Shown here: piece by piece, positions 1 through 8,130 of the stretch
Position numbering within the stretch: position 1 is the stretch's first letter
Layout of the letters: each line of letters begins with the position of its first letter
Source of the DNA: Desulfoluna sp.
GTDB taxonomy: Bacteria; Desulfobacterota; Desulfobacteria; Desulfobacterales; Desulfolunaceae
Direction of reading: 5' to 3'
Assembly (NCBI RefSeq): GCF_030145185.1
Contig: NZ_JAQYWB010000003.1
Coordinates: 62,001 to 126,000, forward strand
DNA: 64,000 bases
Program-made: the position numbers and the translations under genes
The notes under the pieces: generated by a model
What the model was told of the DNA's origin: nothing
What the model saw: the letters and a program-made list of their open reading frames with translations, nothing else
Database searches by the model: none

Positions 1-12
1 TCGCACATGAAG

Positions 13-31
13 TAAATGTGAAGCACATTTA
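13..31. promoter_or_regulatory. Perfect 8-bp inverted repeat upstream of sat
   Basis: TAAATGTG and CACATTTA are separated by AAG, about 50 bases before the sat start codon. The symmetry and position suggest a protein-binding operator. Rex is known to repress sat in Desulfovibrio, but its TTGTGAA-N-TTCACAA consensus is not matched well, so no regulator is assigned. Only 12 bases lie upstream in the window, so the promoter itself cannot be judged. Confidence 0.4.
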
Positions 32-82
32 TTCAATTATATTTCCAAGTCATTTTTTTCTCTAACGAAAGGAGACGTGCAC

Positions 83-1354
83 ATGTCCAATTTAGTTGCT
101 CCCCATGGCGGAAAAGGTCTTACTATTTGCCTTCTTGAAGGGTCTGAGAAGGAAGCGGAACTGAAAAAAGCGGAAGGTCTCAAAAAGATTACCATCAGCC
201 CCCGTGCTGAAGGCGACCTTATTATGATGGGTATCGGCGGCTTCAGCCCCCTGACAGGTTTTATGGGTAAGGCTGACTGGAAAAGCGTTTGCGATAACTT
301 TCTGATGGCTGATGGTACCTTCTGGCCCATCCCCGTAACCCTCGACGCTTCCAAAGAAGACGCAGCCGCCATCACCGCGGGTGACGAGGTTGCACTGGTA
401 ACTGCTGCCGGCGAGATTATGGCCACCATGAAGGTCTCCGAGAAATTTGAGATGACCGAAGCGGACAAGCGTTACGAGTGCGAGAAAGTCTTCATGGGCG
501 AAGGCACTCCGACTGCTGAAGAGTTCTGGAAAATTGCCGAAGAAGATCACCCCGGCGTTCAGATGGTCATGAACCAGAAAGAGTTCAACCTGGCCGGTAC
601 GGTTAAGGTTCTCTCCGAAGGCGAATACCCCGAGAAGTACAAAGGGGTTTACCTCACTCCCGCAGAGTCCCGTGCTATCTTTGACGAGCGTGGATGGAGC
701 ACCGTTGCAGCCCTTCAGCTTCGTAACCCCATGCATCGTTCCCATGAATATCTGGCAAAGCTTGCCGCTGAGGTGTGTGATGGCGTGTTCATCCACTCTC
801 TCGTGGGTAACCTCAAGCCCGGGGATATTCCTGCGGAAGTTCGCGTTAAGTGCATTGATACCCTCGTAGACAAGTATTTCGTTAAAGAGAACGTTCTGCA
901 GGGTGGATACCCCTTGGATATGCGTTATGCCGGTCCCCGTGAAGGACTCCTCCACGCCACCTTCCGTCAGAACTACGGTGTCTCCAAGATGATCATCGGC
1001 CGTGACCATGCAGGTGTTGGCGATTTCTACGGCATGTTCGAAGCTCAGGATCTTTTTGATAAGATTCCCCAGCCCGAAGAAGCCGGCAAGCGTCTCCTCT
1101 GCGAGCCCCTGAAAATCGACTGGACCTTCTACTGCAAGAAGTGCGACGGTATGGCTTCTCTGCGTACCTGCCCCCACGGCAAAGAAGACCGCGTGATTCT
1201 TTCCGGCACCATGCTTCGTAAAGGCCTCTCCGAAGGGACCGTGATTCCTGATCACTTCGGTCGTGAAGAAGTTCTCGTTATTCTTCGCGCCTACTATGCC
1301 GGTCTGACTGAAAAAGTTGAGATCAAAACCCACGCTGCCGCTCTCGGCAAATAG
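83..1354 (+). CDS. sat: Sulfate adenylyltransferase (ATP sulfurylase)
   Basis: Cytoplasmic enzyme that activates sulfate with ATP to APS and pyrophosphate, the first step of dissimilatory sulfate reduction. The 423-residue protein has the family nucleotide-binding motif [11 protein letters not shown] near residues 210-221, GRDHAGVG near 305, and a Cys-rich segment (FYCKKC...TCPH, about 348-366) of the kind that binds zinc in the homo-oligomeric Sat of prokaryotes. Its length is normal for the family. The ATG at 83 is preferred over the in-frame GTG at 77 because AGGAG at 70-74 lies 8 bases from the ATG but only 2 from the GTG. The gene stands alone, followed by a strong terminator, and faces the qmo and apr genes whose products use its APS. 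Confidence 0.98.
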   Translation: MSNLVAPHGGKGLTICLLEGSEKEAELKKAEGLKKITISPRAEGDLIMMGIGGFSPLTGFMGKADWKSVCDNFLMADGTFWPIPVTLDASKEDAAAITAGDEVALVTAAGEIMATMKVSEKFEMTEADKRYECEKVFMGEGTPTAEEFWKIAEEDHPGVQMVMNQKEFNLAGTVKVLSEGEYPEKYKGVYLTPAESRAIFDERGWSTVAALQLRNPMHRSHEYLAKLAAEVCDGVFIHSLVGNLKPGDIPAEVRVKCIDTLVDKYFVKENVLQGGYPLDMRYAGPREGLLHATFRQNYGVSKMIIGRDHAGVGDFYGMFEAQDLFDKIPQPEEAGKRLLCEPLKIDWTFYCKKCDGMASLRTCPHGKEDRVILSGTMLRKGLSEGTVIPDHFGREEVLVILRAYYAGLTEKVEIKTHAAALGK

Positions 1355-1394
1355 CATGGGCTTTCACCCCTGACAGGGTGATATCGTTTGTTTG

Positions 1395-1428
1395 AAAAAG
1401 GGCGGTGCAGCAATGCACCGCCCTTTTT
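1395..1428 (+). terminator. Rho-independent terminator of sat
   Basis: A perfect 10-bp stem (GGGCGGTGCA / TGCACCGCCC) with a GCAA loop is preceded by five A and followed by five T. It lies 41 bases after the sat stop codon. Confidence 0.95.
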
Positions 1429-1611
1429 GTATTTATCGGAGAAGTAAGGGTCATTCTGGGGTCCTGGTCATTAACCTGAGAAAGGGTCTGGATTCAGACG
1501 TTTCATCCTTCCTCCGGGTGACCGCAATCTTTTTAAAATTCGCTTGTCAAACCTATCGAAAAAAATGGGCTAAAGTCCGCTGGAGGCACAAGCTGAATAG
1601 GAACTGTTATT

Positions 1612-1978
1612 GTAACTATTCAGCGATCCATTTTTTCTTTATGGCCCCCGGTCTGACATCACCCTACGCTTTTCGTCTTTCCCGCGCAGGCGGGAATCCA
1701 TGTATGAAAATCCGTATCGTCCTCATTTTTACAATGACGTACCGGGTGGATGCATAGGGGTGCGCCGTGCGCACCGTCAGGCGTATCGTAAACCGGAAAC
1801 ACCGCATTTTGAAATAAGACTCGTGGTCATCGTTAACTTGCGAGGCTGAGGGTCCTCTCTACGGTAGAAGGTGCGGGAGCCGCACCCTAGGCGGTGATGA
1901 AAAGACGCGACGTATTGGCATTTGAATCTTTCTGTCATTTGCCTCGAACGACCTGGCGAAGGCAAGCTGAATAGTTAC
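1612..1978. mobile_element. MITE-like element, copy 1 (367 bp)
   Basis: Bounded by the exact 13-bp terminal inverted repeat GTAACTATTCAGC (1612-1624) and GCTGAATAGTTAC (1966-1978), and flanked by the 8-bp direct duplication CTGTTATT (1604-1611 and 1979-1986). It encodes no transposase. Inside are a TTTCCCGCGCAGGCGGGAA hairpin and a GGTGCGG-gag-CCGCACC hairpin (1870-1886). It is nearly identical to 38726-39081. GTAA ends with an 8-bp duplication match the IS66 family, so a non-autonomous IS66-type element is inferred. Confidence 0.85.
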
Positions 1979-2324
1979 CTGTTATTTAATGTTTGGTCTT
2001 TGCTGAATCGGTCGCAGCTTAAGTCTTGCAGCAGAGCGATTTTTTCCTGAAATTGGTTTTTAGCTAAAATTGACTGGATCGTCGTTTTGATCCATGCTCC
2101 TGCCCCCGTTTTGTGAACGGTCCCTTCTTTTAATATCGTGTATTCCCTGTCTGTCATGAGTTCGAGGTTCCCCTTCAGGGCAGATGGTTGAGCGTTTTTC
2201 TTGCACTTTATCGCATGCTCTGCTTTTTCTTATTGTGCAATTTTTGTGGGGGGCGAAGCGCTCAGTATGCCTTTTTTGTGCGGGACGTCAGTGTGCCCGA
2301 AATGATGGCAAAAGCAAAAATGCC

Positions 2325-2408
2325 CTTGGACGAACCACCCTAGCAGCCAAAACCTGTCTCTCATTCGTTATCACATCCCAGCGAGCGACTCCCTCCCGGC
2401 GGTATCGC
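2325..2408 (+). repeat. Imperfect direct repeat, copy 1
   Basis: This segment reads much like 2582-2663. Shared blocks include CCACCCT, CAGCCAA, CTCTCAT, CGTTAT, CGA followed by CTCCCGG-like text, and GTATCGC. No coding sense is apparent in either copy. Confidence 0.6.
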
Positions 2409-2581
2409 GCAAATGCCGCGACGGAGCGCAGCGCGCCTGAAAAACAGCACTGTTGAGAAGTTGAAGAGAGATGGGACCCACAGAACGAAAACACGGTCAG
2501 GGCGTTGAGAATGCTGGCACCACGGCATCCTCCTGGGCGCGCCGTGCTCCGCCGCGGCTTTTTTTGCAGGGGACTTGGCCC

Positions 2582-2663
2582 TATCCCGGACCACCCTCCC
2601 AGCCAACACTTGCCTCTCATCCGTTATTACACCCCAACGAACGACTTCCTCCCGGTTGTATCG
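2582..2663 (+). repeat. Imperfect direct repeat, copy 2
   Basis: Second copy of the repeat at 2325-2408, about 255 bases downstream and diverged at scattered positions. Both lie in non-coding sequence. Confidence 0.6.
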
Positions 2664-2750
2664 CTCTGCCGGGGGCCAAATTTTTATCAATTTGTATGAG
2701 CTGAGCTTGATAAGCAGGTCTTAATGCATATTTCAGATTTAGATCGAACC

Positions 2751-2784
2751 TGCTTTCAAGGTGGCTCACCTTGTCGCCGGAGGC
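2751..2784 (+). repeat. Dispersed palindromic repeat, copy at 2.75 kb
   Basis: One copy of an intergenic repeat with consensus GCTTTCAAGGTGGCACACCTT then GCCGCCGGAGGC. It contains AAGGTG-nnn-CACCTT symmetry and is followed by a T-run (ATTTTTT). The text before it (CTGCCGGGGGC... at about 2666) matches the interior of the element at 13270-13489, so this may be a decayed relative lacking its outer ends. Confidence 0.75.
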
Positions 2785-2860
2785 AATTTTTTGGGTCAAC
2801 TTATTATGTGTTCGTTCCTTAGCGGTGTCGCCGCATCGGAGGCATACGCAGAATCGTAAC

Positions 2861-2897
2861 AAAAAAAGGGGCTCTGCGCTGTGCGCGGAGCCCCTTT
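2861..2897 (-). terminator. qmoC: Terminator of the qmoABC operon
   Basis: The stem AAAGGGGCTC / GAGCCCCTTT continues into GCGC/GCGC around a 3-base loop. On the minus strand it is followed by a run of seven T. It lies 34 bases beyond the qmoC stop codon. Confidence 0.93.
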
Positions 2898-2930
2898 ATA
2901 ACGGATGGTGTGGCATTTAAGCCACTCCCC

Positions 2931-4103
2931 CTACTTGCGGTTTGCGTATTCAGCGTAGGTCATGCCTGCGATGCGGTAGACAAAATGCGCCAATTTGGAG
3001 AAGGGCACGTACGCAAAGAGGTGGAAGACCAGGATCAGGTGGAGATAATAGACCAGGTAGGTTCCGAAGGTGGAACCGGCCAGTCGGGCCATTTCTGTGA
3101 GAAGACCGGTGGCTCCCAGGAGAATGACGAGGCCGAGGAGGTACCAGTCTTTGTAGCCGCTGGACTTGTCTTTGCCCAGACGGTCTTTGATCATCAGAGC
3201 GGCGCCCAGAACGATGAGAATCCCGCCTAAGTTACCGAACCACTTGAGGGGGTTGATCTGGGAGTAGGGACCGGCGGTTCCTGCGAGATAGAGCAGCGAG
3301 CCGGCAATGACGGTGGCGATAAAGCAACCGACAAACCCGTAGAGGACCATCATGTGGGCCGTGCCACGGGATTTGTTCTCACCACACTCATTGAACTGCT
3401 GGTGCTTGAGGATCTTTGGAATCACGGTGGGGACGGTTTTAAGGAGCTCTTTGATGTCGAGGTCCTGCTTGTCGGTTTTTCCTTCGGTCAGGGCATTTTC
3501 GTGCATGTCATTGATCATGCGCTTGAGGCCGAGGTAGAAGATGACGACCGATGCGGTGGCCAGAGGCACGAAGGTCGCGTCCACCAACCATGTCGAGACA
3601 AAATTGGCATGGGCGATGGGGGCATCCGTGTGGTGAATCCAGTGGACGCCGAAGAATCCGAAGATTTTCTCCATGGTTCCACCGAAGAACATGGTGATGA
3701 TGGCCATCAGGGCAAACCAGGCCGCCGGAATGGCAGTGAGGATGCCGAGCTTGCTCTTGTCGGTGACCATTTTGGCCAGTTTTTTGGGCCGGGCGTACTC
3801 GGAGATGGCGTATGAGCGAATGGCGGAGAGAACATCGCCAGGCTGGGCGCCTCTGGGACACAAGGTGGAGCAGTCGCCGCATTCATGGCAGAGCCAGATG
3901 TCAGCGCTTCCCACCACACGGTCCTTAAGGCCCCATGAGGCTGCGATCATCTCTTTTCTGGGGAAGGGTGAATCTTCAGGGGCGATGGGGCATGCGACGG
4001 AGCAGCTGGCACACTGAAAGCACTTTTTCAGTGAGTCGCCACCGAGTCCCACGACTTCATCAATGAACTCCAGGTTTGGATTCACAAGGGTATTGTCGGA
4101 CAT
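2931..4103 (-). CDS. qmoC: Quinone-interacting membrane-bound oxidoreductase subunit QmoC
   Basis: Membrane subunit of the Qmo complex, which passes electrons between the quinone pool and APS reductase. The 390-residue protein starts with two [4Fe-4S] motifs (CFQCASCSVACP near 33-44 and CHECGDCSTLCP near 73-84), in the manner of HdrC. A cytochrome-b-like membrane domain with several hydrophobic helices follows (about residues 140-375). Fusion of an HdrC-like and an HdrE-like part is the normal arrangement of QmoC. A GAGGAGG site lies about 9 bases before the ATG. It is the last gene of qmoABC and is followed by a terminator. Confidence 0.96.
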   Translation of the reverse strand: MSDNTLVNPNLEFIDEVVGLGGDSLKKCFQCASCSVACPIAPEDSPFPRKEMIAASWGLKDRVVGSADIWLCHECGDCSTLCPRGAQPGDVLSAIRSYAISEYARPKKLAKMVTDKSKLGILTAIPAAWFALMAIITMFFGGTMEKIFGFFGVHWIHHTDAPIAHANFVSTWLVDATFVPLATASVVIFYLGLKRMINDMHENALTEGKTDKQDLDIKELLKTVPTVIPKILKHQQFNECGENKSRGTAHMMVLYGFVGCFIATVIAGSLLYLAGTAGPYSQINPLKWFGNLGGILIVLGAALMIKDRLGKDKSSGYKDWYLLGLVILLGATGLLTEMARLAGSTFGTYLVYYLHLILVFHLFAYVPFSKLAHFVYRIAGMTYAEYANRK

Positions 4104-4203
4104 GAGAATTCCTCCTCATTGTATTCTGCGTTAGAAACTCGCTTGAGGGGGCCTCTTTCCGTACCGAAAAAGGCCCCCGATCATTCCAGGAAACAGCCGG
4201 AGC

Positions 4204-6528
4204 TTAGAAACCCTTGAAGGGGTTCGGGCCCAGAGCCACTACCTGGTCAACAAAGGCGTTGACGATTTCAGGCAGCTTGTCCGCTTCATCGATACCGATC
4301 TCGAACTGAGCCACACGCTCTTCTTCCAGGGCGAGGGAGGCCAGGGCGTCACCGATTTTCTGCATGCGGACATCGGCAAGTTCAGAGCCTTTAACGAAGT
4401 GGCACTGATAATCGTCTCCGTGCTTGCAGCCGAGAAGGAAGACGCCGTCCATGCCCTGGGAAAGGGCATCCTTGATCCAGACCACGTTGACGGAGCCAAG
4501 GCAGCGCACAGGGATAAAACGCACCTGGGCGTCAATTCCATGTCGCTTCATGGCGGCCATGTCGAGGGCCGGCAAGGCGTCGTTCTCGCAGATGAGACCC
4601 AAAATACGCATGGGCGGCTCGTAGTAATCGTCTTCACAGGGAACCCAGACAGACTTCACCTGGGATCCGACGGAGTCGACGCTGTAGTCGGCAAAACTGA
4701 TGATGCGCTCAGGGCAGGCCCCCATGCAGGTTCCGCAGCGGCGGCACCGGGTGGGGTTCAGCTTCGGGGTCCCTCTTTCATCGTCATCCAGGGCGCCGAA
4801 GGGGCACTCTTCAGTACAGCGTTTGCACTGGGTGCAGCGCTGGAAGAAGAAGTCCGGGAAGGTCATGTCGCCACTTCGGGGATGAACCGCCACGCCACGA
4901 TCGACGGAGGCGAGGCACTGGATCGCCTTTAAGGCGGCTCCGGAGGCATCTTCAATGGACTCTTCCATGGTCAGCGCACGGCGGATGGCGCCGGCAGCGT
5001 AGATTCCGGTTCTCTGGGTTTCGTAGGGGAAGCAGATAAAGTTGGAATCTGCGTACCCATCGAAAATGTCGTTGTCACGGAAACCGGGGCCCTGGCGGTA
5101 GGCGAGGTTGATGACGGCGTCATCGACGGTCGCCGGAACCATCCCGGCGGCCAGGACCACGAGGTCTGCCTTGACCTTGAGGTTGTCACCGAGAAGGGTG
5201 CCATGGACTTCCACGGTAAAGCTTTTCCCCTCTTTGGTGACGGCGGCGATGTCCCCTTTGGTCATGAAGACGCCGTTGTCCTGCTGCATGCTCTTGTAGA
5301 AGTCCTCGGTGAGACCGGGGGTGCGCATGTGCTGATAGAAGATGTACGCCTTCCCATCATCGTAGTCTTCACGGACGTATTTGGCCTGTTTCAGGGCCAC
5401 GAGGCTGGTGACGGAGCCCGCGTACTCGAAGTCGCGGTCACTGCCAGCGCCGGGGCTCTGGATAAAGACGACGTTTTTGGCTTCCTTGCCGTCGGAGGGA
5501 CGGACAAGTTTACCGGCGGAAGCCATCTCTTCGAACTGGGCGTTGGTGACCACATCGGGGTCGCCGATGGAGAGGTGGGGGTAAGCCTCTGCCGTCAATT
5601 CGGCAGGGCGCCATCCAGCTGCCAGAACCACAGCACCGAATCGCTCGCCATTGGGGTCCAGGGTGAGGATGTCTTCCCGCCCTTCGTTGTACTCTTTGTA
5701 TTTGACGGCCAGGGCCTCGGCGTCCAGCTCGTTGCCCGCTTCATCCACCTTCATCTCCGCGGGGAGGGGGAAGGGGACGTCAAAGGGGATCTTTTCGCCG
5801 GGAGTTTTCAGGGTCACCGTGAAGTCACCGGGCTGGCCGGCAATACGAGCCACGATCGTACCGGTTTTTACGCTGATGTTGGAGAAGGTCCCCAACTTGG
5901 CGATGGTGTCCCCCACGACCGGAGGCAGCAACTCGGTATAGGGCTCGCCCTGGGGAATCTGCTTGCGCATCTTGGCTGCCCAGCCGCCGAGTTTGGCTTC
6001 TTTTTCCACGATGGTGACGTCGGCACCGGTTTTGGCAGCGTCGATGGCCGCGTTCATGCCGGTAATCCCGCCACCGATGACCAGAATCTTGTTGCTCTGG
6101 TTTTCCAGCTTGAAGGGCTCGGGAAGCTCGACTTTGTCCAGACGGGCAAGGCTCATGCGGAGGTAGTCGTTGGCGGCCAGTTGGATGTTGTCCACAAAGT
6201 AATCGTCGTCATCGGGGCCTTTGGCGGGATACTTTTCCCGGCTCATGGTCCAGATGACCTGCTCACGGACGCTGGCGCGATCCACCAGGCAGTTGTCCCA
6301 TTTGAAGACGTCGTAGTTGACGCGTCGGGAGCAGCCCACAATGGAGAGGGTGTTCACGCCGTCATTGACATCGGCGTTTAAGAGTTCAAGGCCGGCTTTG
6401 CCGCAAAGGCACTCGTGACGTTTAACGGTGAAGCCGTCGTCTTCAGCCACACCCGCCAGCTCGTCCACATTGAGGACATCGCCGATTCCACAACCTGTGC
6501 AGATATATACACCATATTTTTTAGCCAT
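4204..6528 (-). CDS. qmoB: Quinone-interacting oxidoreductase subunit QmoB
   Basis: Soluble flavin and iron-sulfur subunit of Qmo, related to HdrA with a C-terminal MvhD-like domain. The 774-residue protein has an N-terminal CTGCGIGD segment, an FAD fold with VIGGGITGMNAAIDAA near 149-164, two ferredoxin clusters (CTQCKRCTEECP and CRRCGTCMGACP, about 570-610), and a C-terminal region with CxG/GCKHG motifs (RCLGSVNV, LLGCKHGDD) typical of MvhD/FrhD. It starts six bases after the qmoA stop with a GGAGG site between, so translation is closely coupled. In this group Qmo is thought to feed electrons to AprBA, possibly by electron confurcation. Confidence 0.96.
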   Translation of the reverse strand: MAKKYGVYICTGCGIGDVLNVDELAGVAEDDGFTVKRHECLCGKAGLELLNADVNDGVNTLSIVGCSRRVNYDVFKWDNCLVDRASVREQVIWTMSREKYPAKGPDDDDYFVDNIQLAANDYLRMSLARLDKVELPEPFKLENQSNKILVIGGGITGMNAAIDAAKTGADVTIVEKEAKLGGWAAKMRKQIPQGEPYTELLPPVVGDTIAKLGTFSNISVKTGTIVARIAGQPGDFTVTLKTPGEKIPFDVPFPLPAEMKVDEAGNELDAEALAVKYKEYNEGREDILTLDPNGERFGAVVLAAGWRPAELTAEAYPHLSIGDPDVVTNAQFEEMASAGKLVRPSDGKEAKNVVFIQSPGAGSDRDFEYAGSVTSLVALKQAKYVREDYDDGKAYIFYQHMRTPGLTEDFYKSMQQDNGVFMTKGDIAAVTKEGKSFTVEVHGTLLGDNLKVKADLVVLAAGMVPATVDDAVINLAYRQGPGFRDNDIFDGYADSNFICFPYETQRTGIYAAGAIRRALTMEESIEDASGAALKAIQCLASVDRGVAVHPRSGDMTFPDFFFQRCTQCKRCTEECPFGALDDDERGTPKLNPTRCRRCGTCMGACPERIISFADYSVDSVGSQVKSVWVPCEDDYYEPPMRILGLICENDALPALDMAAMKRHGIDAQVRFIPVRCLGSVNVVWIKDALSQGMDGVFLLGCKHGDDYQCHFVKGSELADVRMQKIGDALASLALEEERVAQFEIGIDEADKLPEIVNAFVDQVVALGPNPFKGF

Positions 6529-6534
6529 GGTTAT

Positions 6535-7806
6535 TTACCTCCCTACTACGGTTTGAATCGCTTTCAGGGCCATACCTGTAGCATTCTGGTTGGAAGAGAC
6601 AACGTCGGCGGGCTTGTTGGCACAACCGCAACCGAACATTCCACCTTTTTCAAAGTCGTTTACGATGAAACCGCTGTCGTTGAAGGTGAGATCCGCCTGG
6701 GGCTTCTCTGTGGAGAGGCTGGGCTGCATGCCGGTGGCCAGAACAACGAGGTCGGCGGTCTGGCGCACTTTTTTACCCGTGACAGCATTTTCAGCCACCA
6801 CAGTCACGCAGGCGTTGTCGGCTTCGGATACTTCGGCCACTTTGCCTTTGACGAAAAAGACCTTCTCATCCTGCTTCAATTTTTCATAGAATTTTTCATA
6901 GCGCTGACCCGGGGCACGCAGATCAATATAATAGATGGTGATCTCGCAATCGGGGTACTGGGCGCGCAGGTAGGTGGCGTGCTTGAGGGAGGCCATGCAG
7001 CAGATGTAGGAGCAGTAAGGGAGATGGTTCTCATCCCTGGATCCCGCACACTGAACAAAGACGACGGATTTTGGCGCTGCATTGTCAGAGGGACGAAGAA
7101 TTTTGCCTTCTGTGGGGCCGGTGGATGACGCCATGCGCTCCAGCATCATGTTGGTGATGATGTTCTGGTGGCGGCCAAATCCCAGGTTGTCGATACGGGT
7201 CGCGTCGTAGGGCTTCCAGCCGGTCGCCCAGACCACGGAGGCCACCTTGACGGTGGTCGTGGTTTCCGTCATGGAGAAGTCGATGGCTCCATACTTGCAA
7301 GCCTCTTCGCACCTTTTCTTGTCATCGCTGCTGATGTATTCGCTGATGACATAGGTGGCGGGGAAGGCCATGGGGTGGGGCAGGTAGGCCGCCTTGGTGC
7401 GGTCCATGCCGAAGTTTAATTCGTTTTCAATTTCGCCTTCACACGCGTCGGCACAGGCGCCGCACCCGGTGCAGTTGCTGTTGACGAAGCGAGGACGGGT
7501 TTTCAGGGTGACCTCGTAGTTCCCCGGGGTGCCTTCCACTTTAACCACTTCTGTCATGGTCTGGACGTGGATGGCTGGGTTGTCCTTGATTCTGCGGAAG
7601 TTGATCTCAAGGCCGCAGGTGGGAGGACAGAGTTTGGGAAAATACTGGTTCAGCTGGAGAACACGTCCGCCAAGGTAGGCATTTTTTTCAACGAGGATCA
7701 CCTCGTAGCCAGTTTCAGCGGCTTCGAGGGTGGTGGTCAATCCGCTGATTCCACCGCCAACGACCAAAATGCTTGCACTAGCAGGGGCTGCTTTGTCGAT
7801 TGTCAT
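6535..7806 (-). CDS. qmoA: Quinone-interacting oxidoreductase subunit QmoA
   Basis: FAD-containing, HdrA-like subunit of the Qmo complex. The 423-residue protein opens with an FAD-binding Rossmann motif (VVGGGISGLTTTLEAAETG, about 15-33) and has one ferredoxin-like cluster (CTGCGACADACEGE, about 113-126), as usual for QmoA, which is shorter than QmoB. A GGAGGGA site lies 5-8 bases before the ATG. It is the first gene of qmoABC. A separate promoter is likely because the apr operon ends at a terminator 250 bases upstream. Confidence 0.96.
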   Translation of the reverse strand: MTIDKAAPASASILVVGGGISGLTTTLEAAETGYEVILVEKNAYLGGRVLQLNQYFPKLCPPTCGLEINFRRIKDNPAIHVQTMTEVVKVEGTPGNYEVTLKTRPRFVNSNCTGCGACADACEGEIENELNFGMDRTKAAYLPHPMAFPATYVISEYISSDDKKRCEEACKYGAIDFSMTETTTTVKVASVVWATGWKPYDATRIDNLGFGRHQNIITNMMLERMASSTGPTEGKILRPSDNAAPKSVVFVQCAGSRDENHLPYCSYICCMASLKHATYLRAQYPDCEITIYYIDLRAPGQRYEKFYEKLKQDEKVFFVKGKVAEVSEADNACVTVVAENAVTGKKVRQTADLVVLATGMQPSLSTEKPQADLTFNDSGFIVNDFEKGGMFGCGCANKPADVVSSNQNATGMALKAIQTVVGR

Positions 7807-7928
7807 GCTATCCCTCCATGCATAAATGTTTATAAACTATTAAAACCTAAGTATTTGCTACTCTTTTAGTGTGCCCGGGGGGGACAGGCCTGTGTCTTTG
7901 GTACCCTTCCCTTCGTATCGTGGAGTGC

Positions 7929-7986
7929 GTGTCCACATTCCGTCGGGCTTCCGCGACGTCGCTGAAGCCCGCAAAAATCTGGACAC
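7929..7986. promoter_or_regulatory. Nested symmetric palindrome between aprA and qmoA
   Basis: The outer arms GTGTCCA (7929-7935) and TGGACAC (7980-7986) enclose inner arms CGGGCTTC (7944-7951) and GAAGCCCG (7964-7971), with exactly 8 bases between outer and inner arms on each side. All pairs are perfect. It sits 120-180 bases upstream of qmoA. It could be an operator pair or a two-tier RNA hairpin in the qmo leader. No T-run follows, so it is not a typical terminator. Confidence 0.45.
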
Positions 7987-8057
7987 AACATTTCGGATAA
8001 GGAAAAAATGTTTACGGACCTGAATAAAGTCTGCCCCGTGAAAGAGTATTCTGCATT

Positions 8058-8098
8058 AAAAAAAGCCTCCAGACATCATAAGGGACATCTGGAGGCTT
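8058..8098 (-). terminator. aprA: Terminator of the aprBA operon
   Basis: A perfect 10-bp stem (AGCCTCCAGA 8064-8073, TCTGGAGGCT 8088-8097) is followed on the minus strand by seven T. It begins 33 bases after the aprA stop codon and separates apr from qmo transcription. Confidence 0.93.
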
Positions 8099-8130
8099 AT
8101 TTAAGCTAATTCATCACAGTACCCTTTGAA

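Larger units (their letters stand above)
1430..2860. other. 1.4-kb gene-poor, repeat-rich spacer between sat and qmoC
   Basis: No convincing coding sequence is seen. Short open frames here lack family motifs and good ribosome binding sites. The stretch holds a MITE-like element (1612-1978) inserted next to a decayed end of the same family (about 1577-1600, GGAGGCACAAGCTGAATAG), an imperfect 80-base direct repeat (2325-2408 and 2582-2663) and one copy of the dispersed palindromic repeat (2751-2784). It looks like accumulated mobile debris. Confidence 0.6.

Noticed and set aside
13-31. Assignment of the sat palindrome to Rex
   Set aside because: The half-sites and spacing differ from TTGTGAA-N4-TTCACAA, so only an unassigned operator is reported.
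92-1357. 421-residue open frame opposite sat
   Set aside because: Shadow frame of a highly expressed, clearly identified gene, with no family motif. Similar long antisense frames opposite qmoB, copA, pnp and acd were dropped for the same reason.
1975-2157. 60-residue minus-strand frame MTDREYTILKEGTVHKTG...
   Set aside because: It overlaps the end of the MITE, has no ribosome binding site or known domain, and no frame continues on either side. It could be a relic, but that cannot be supported.
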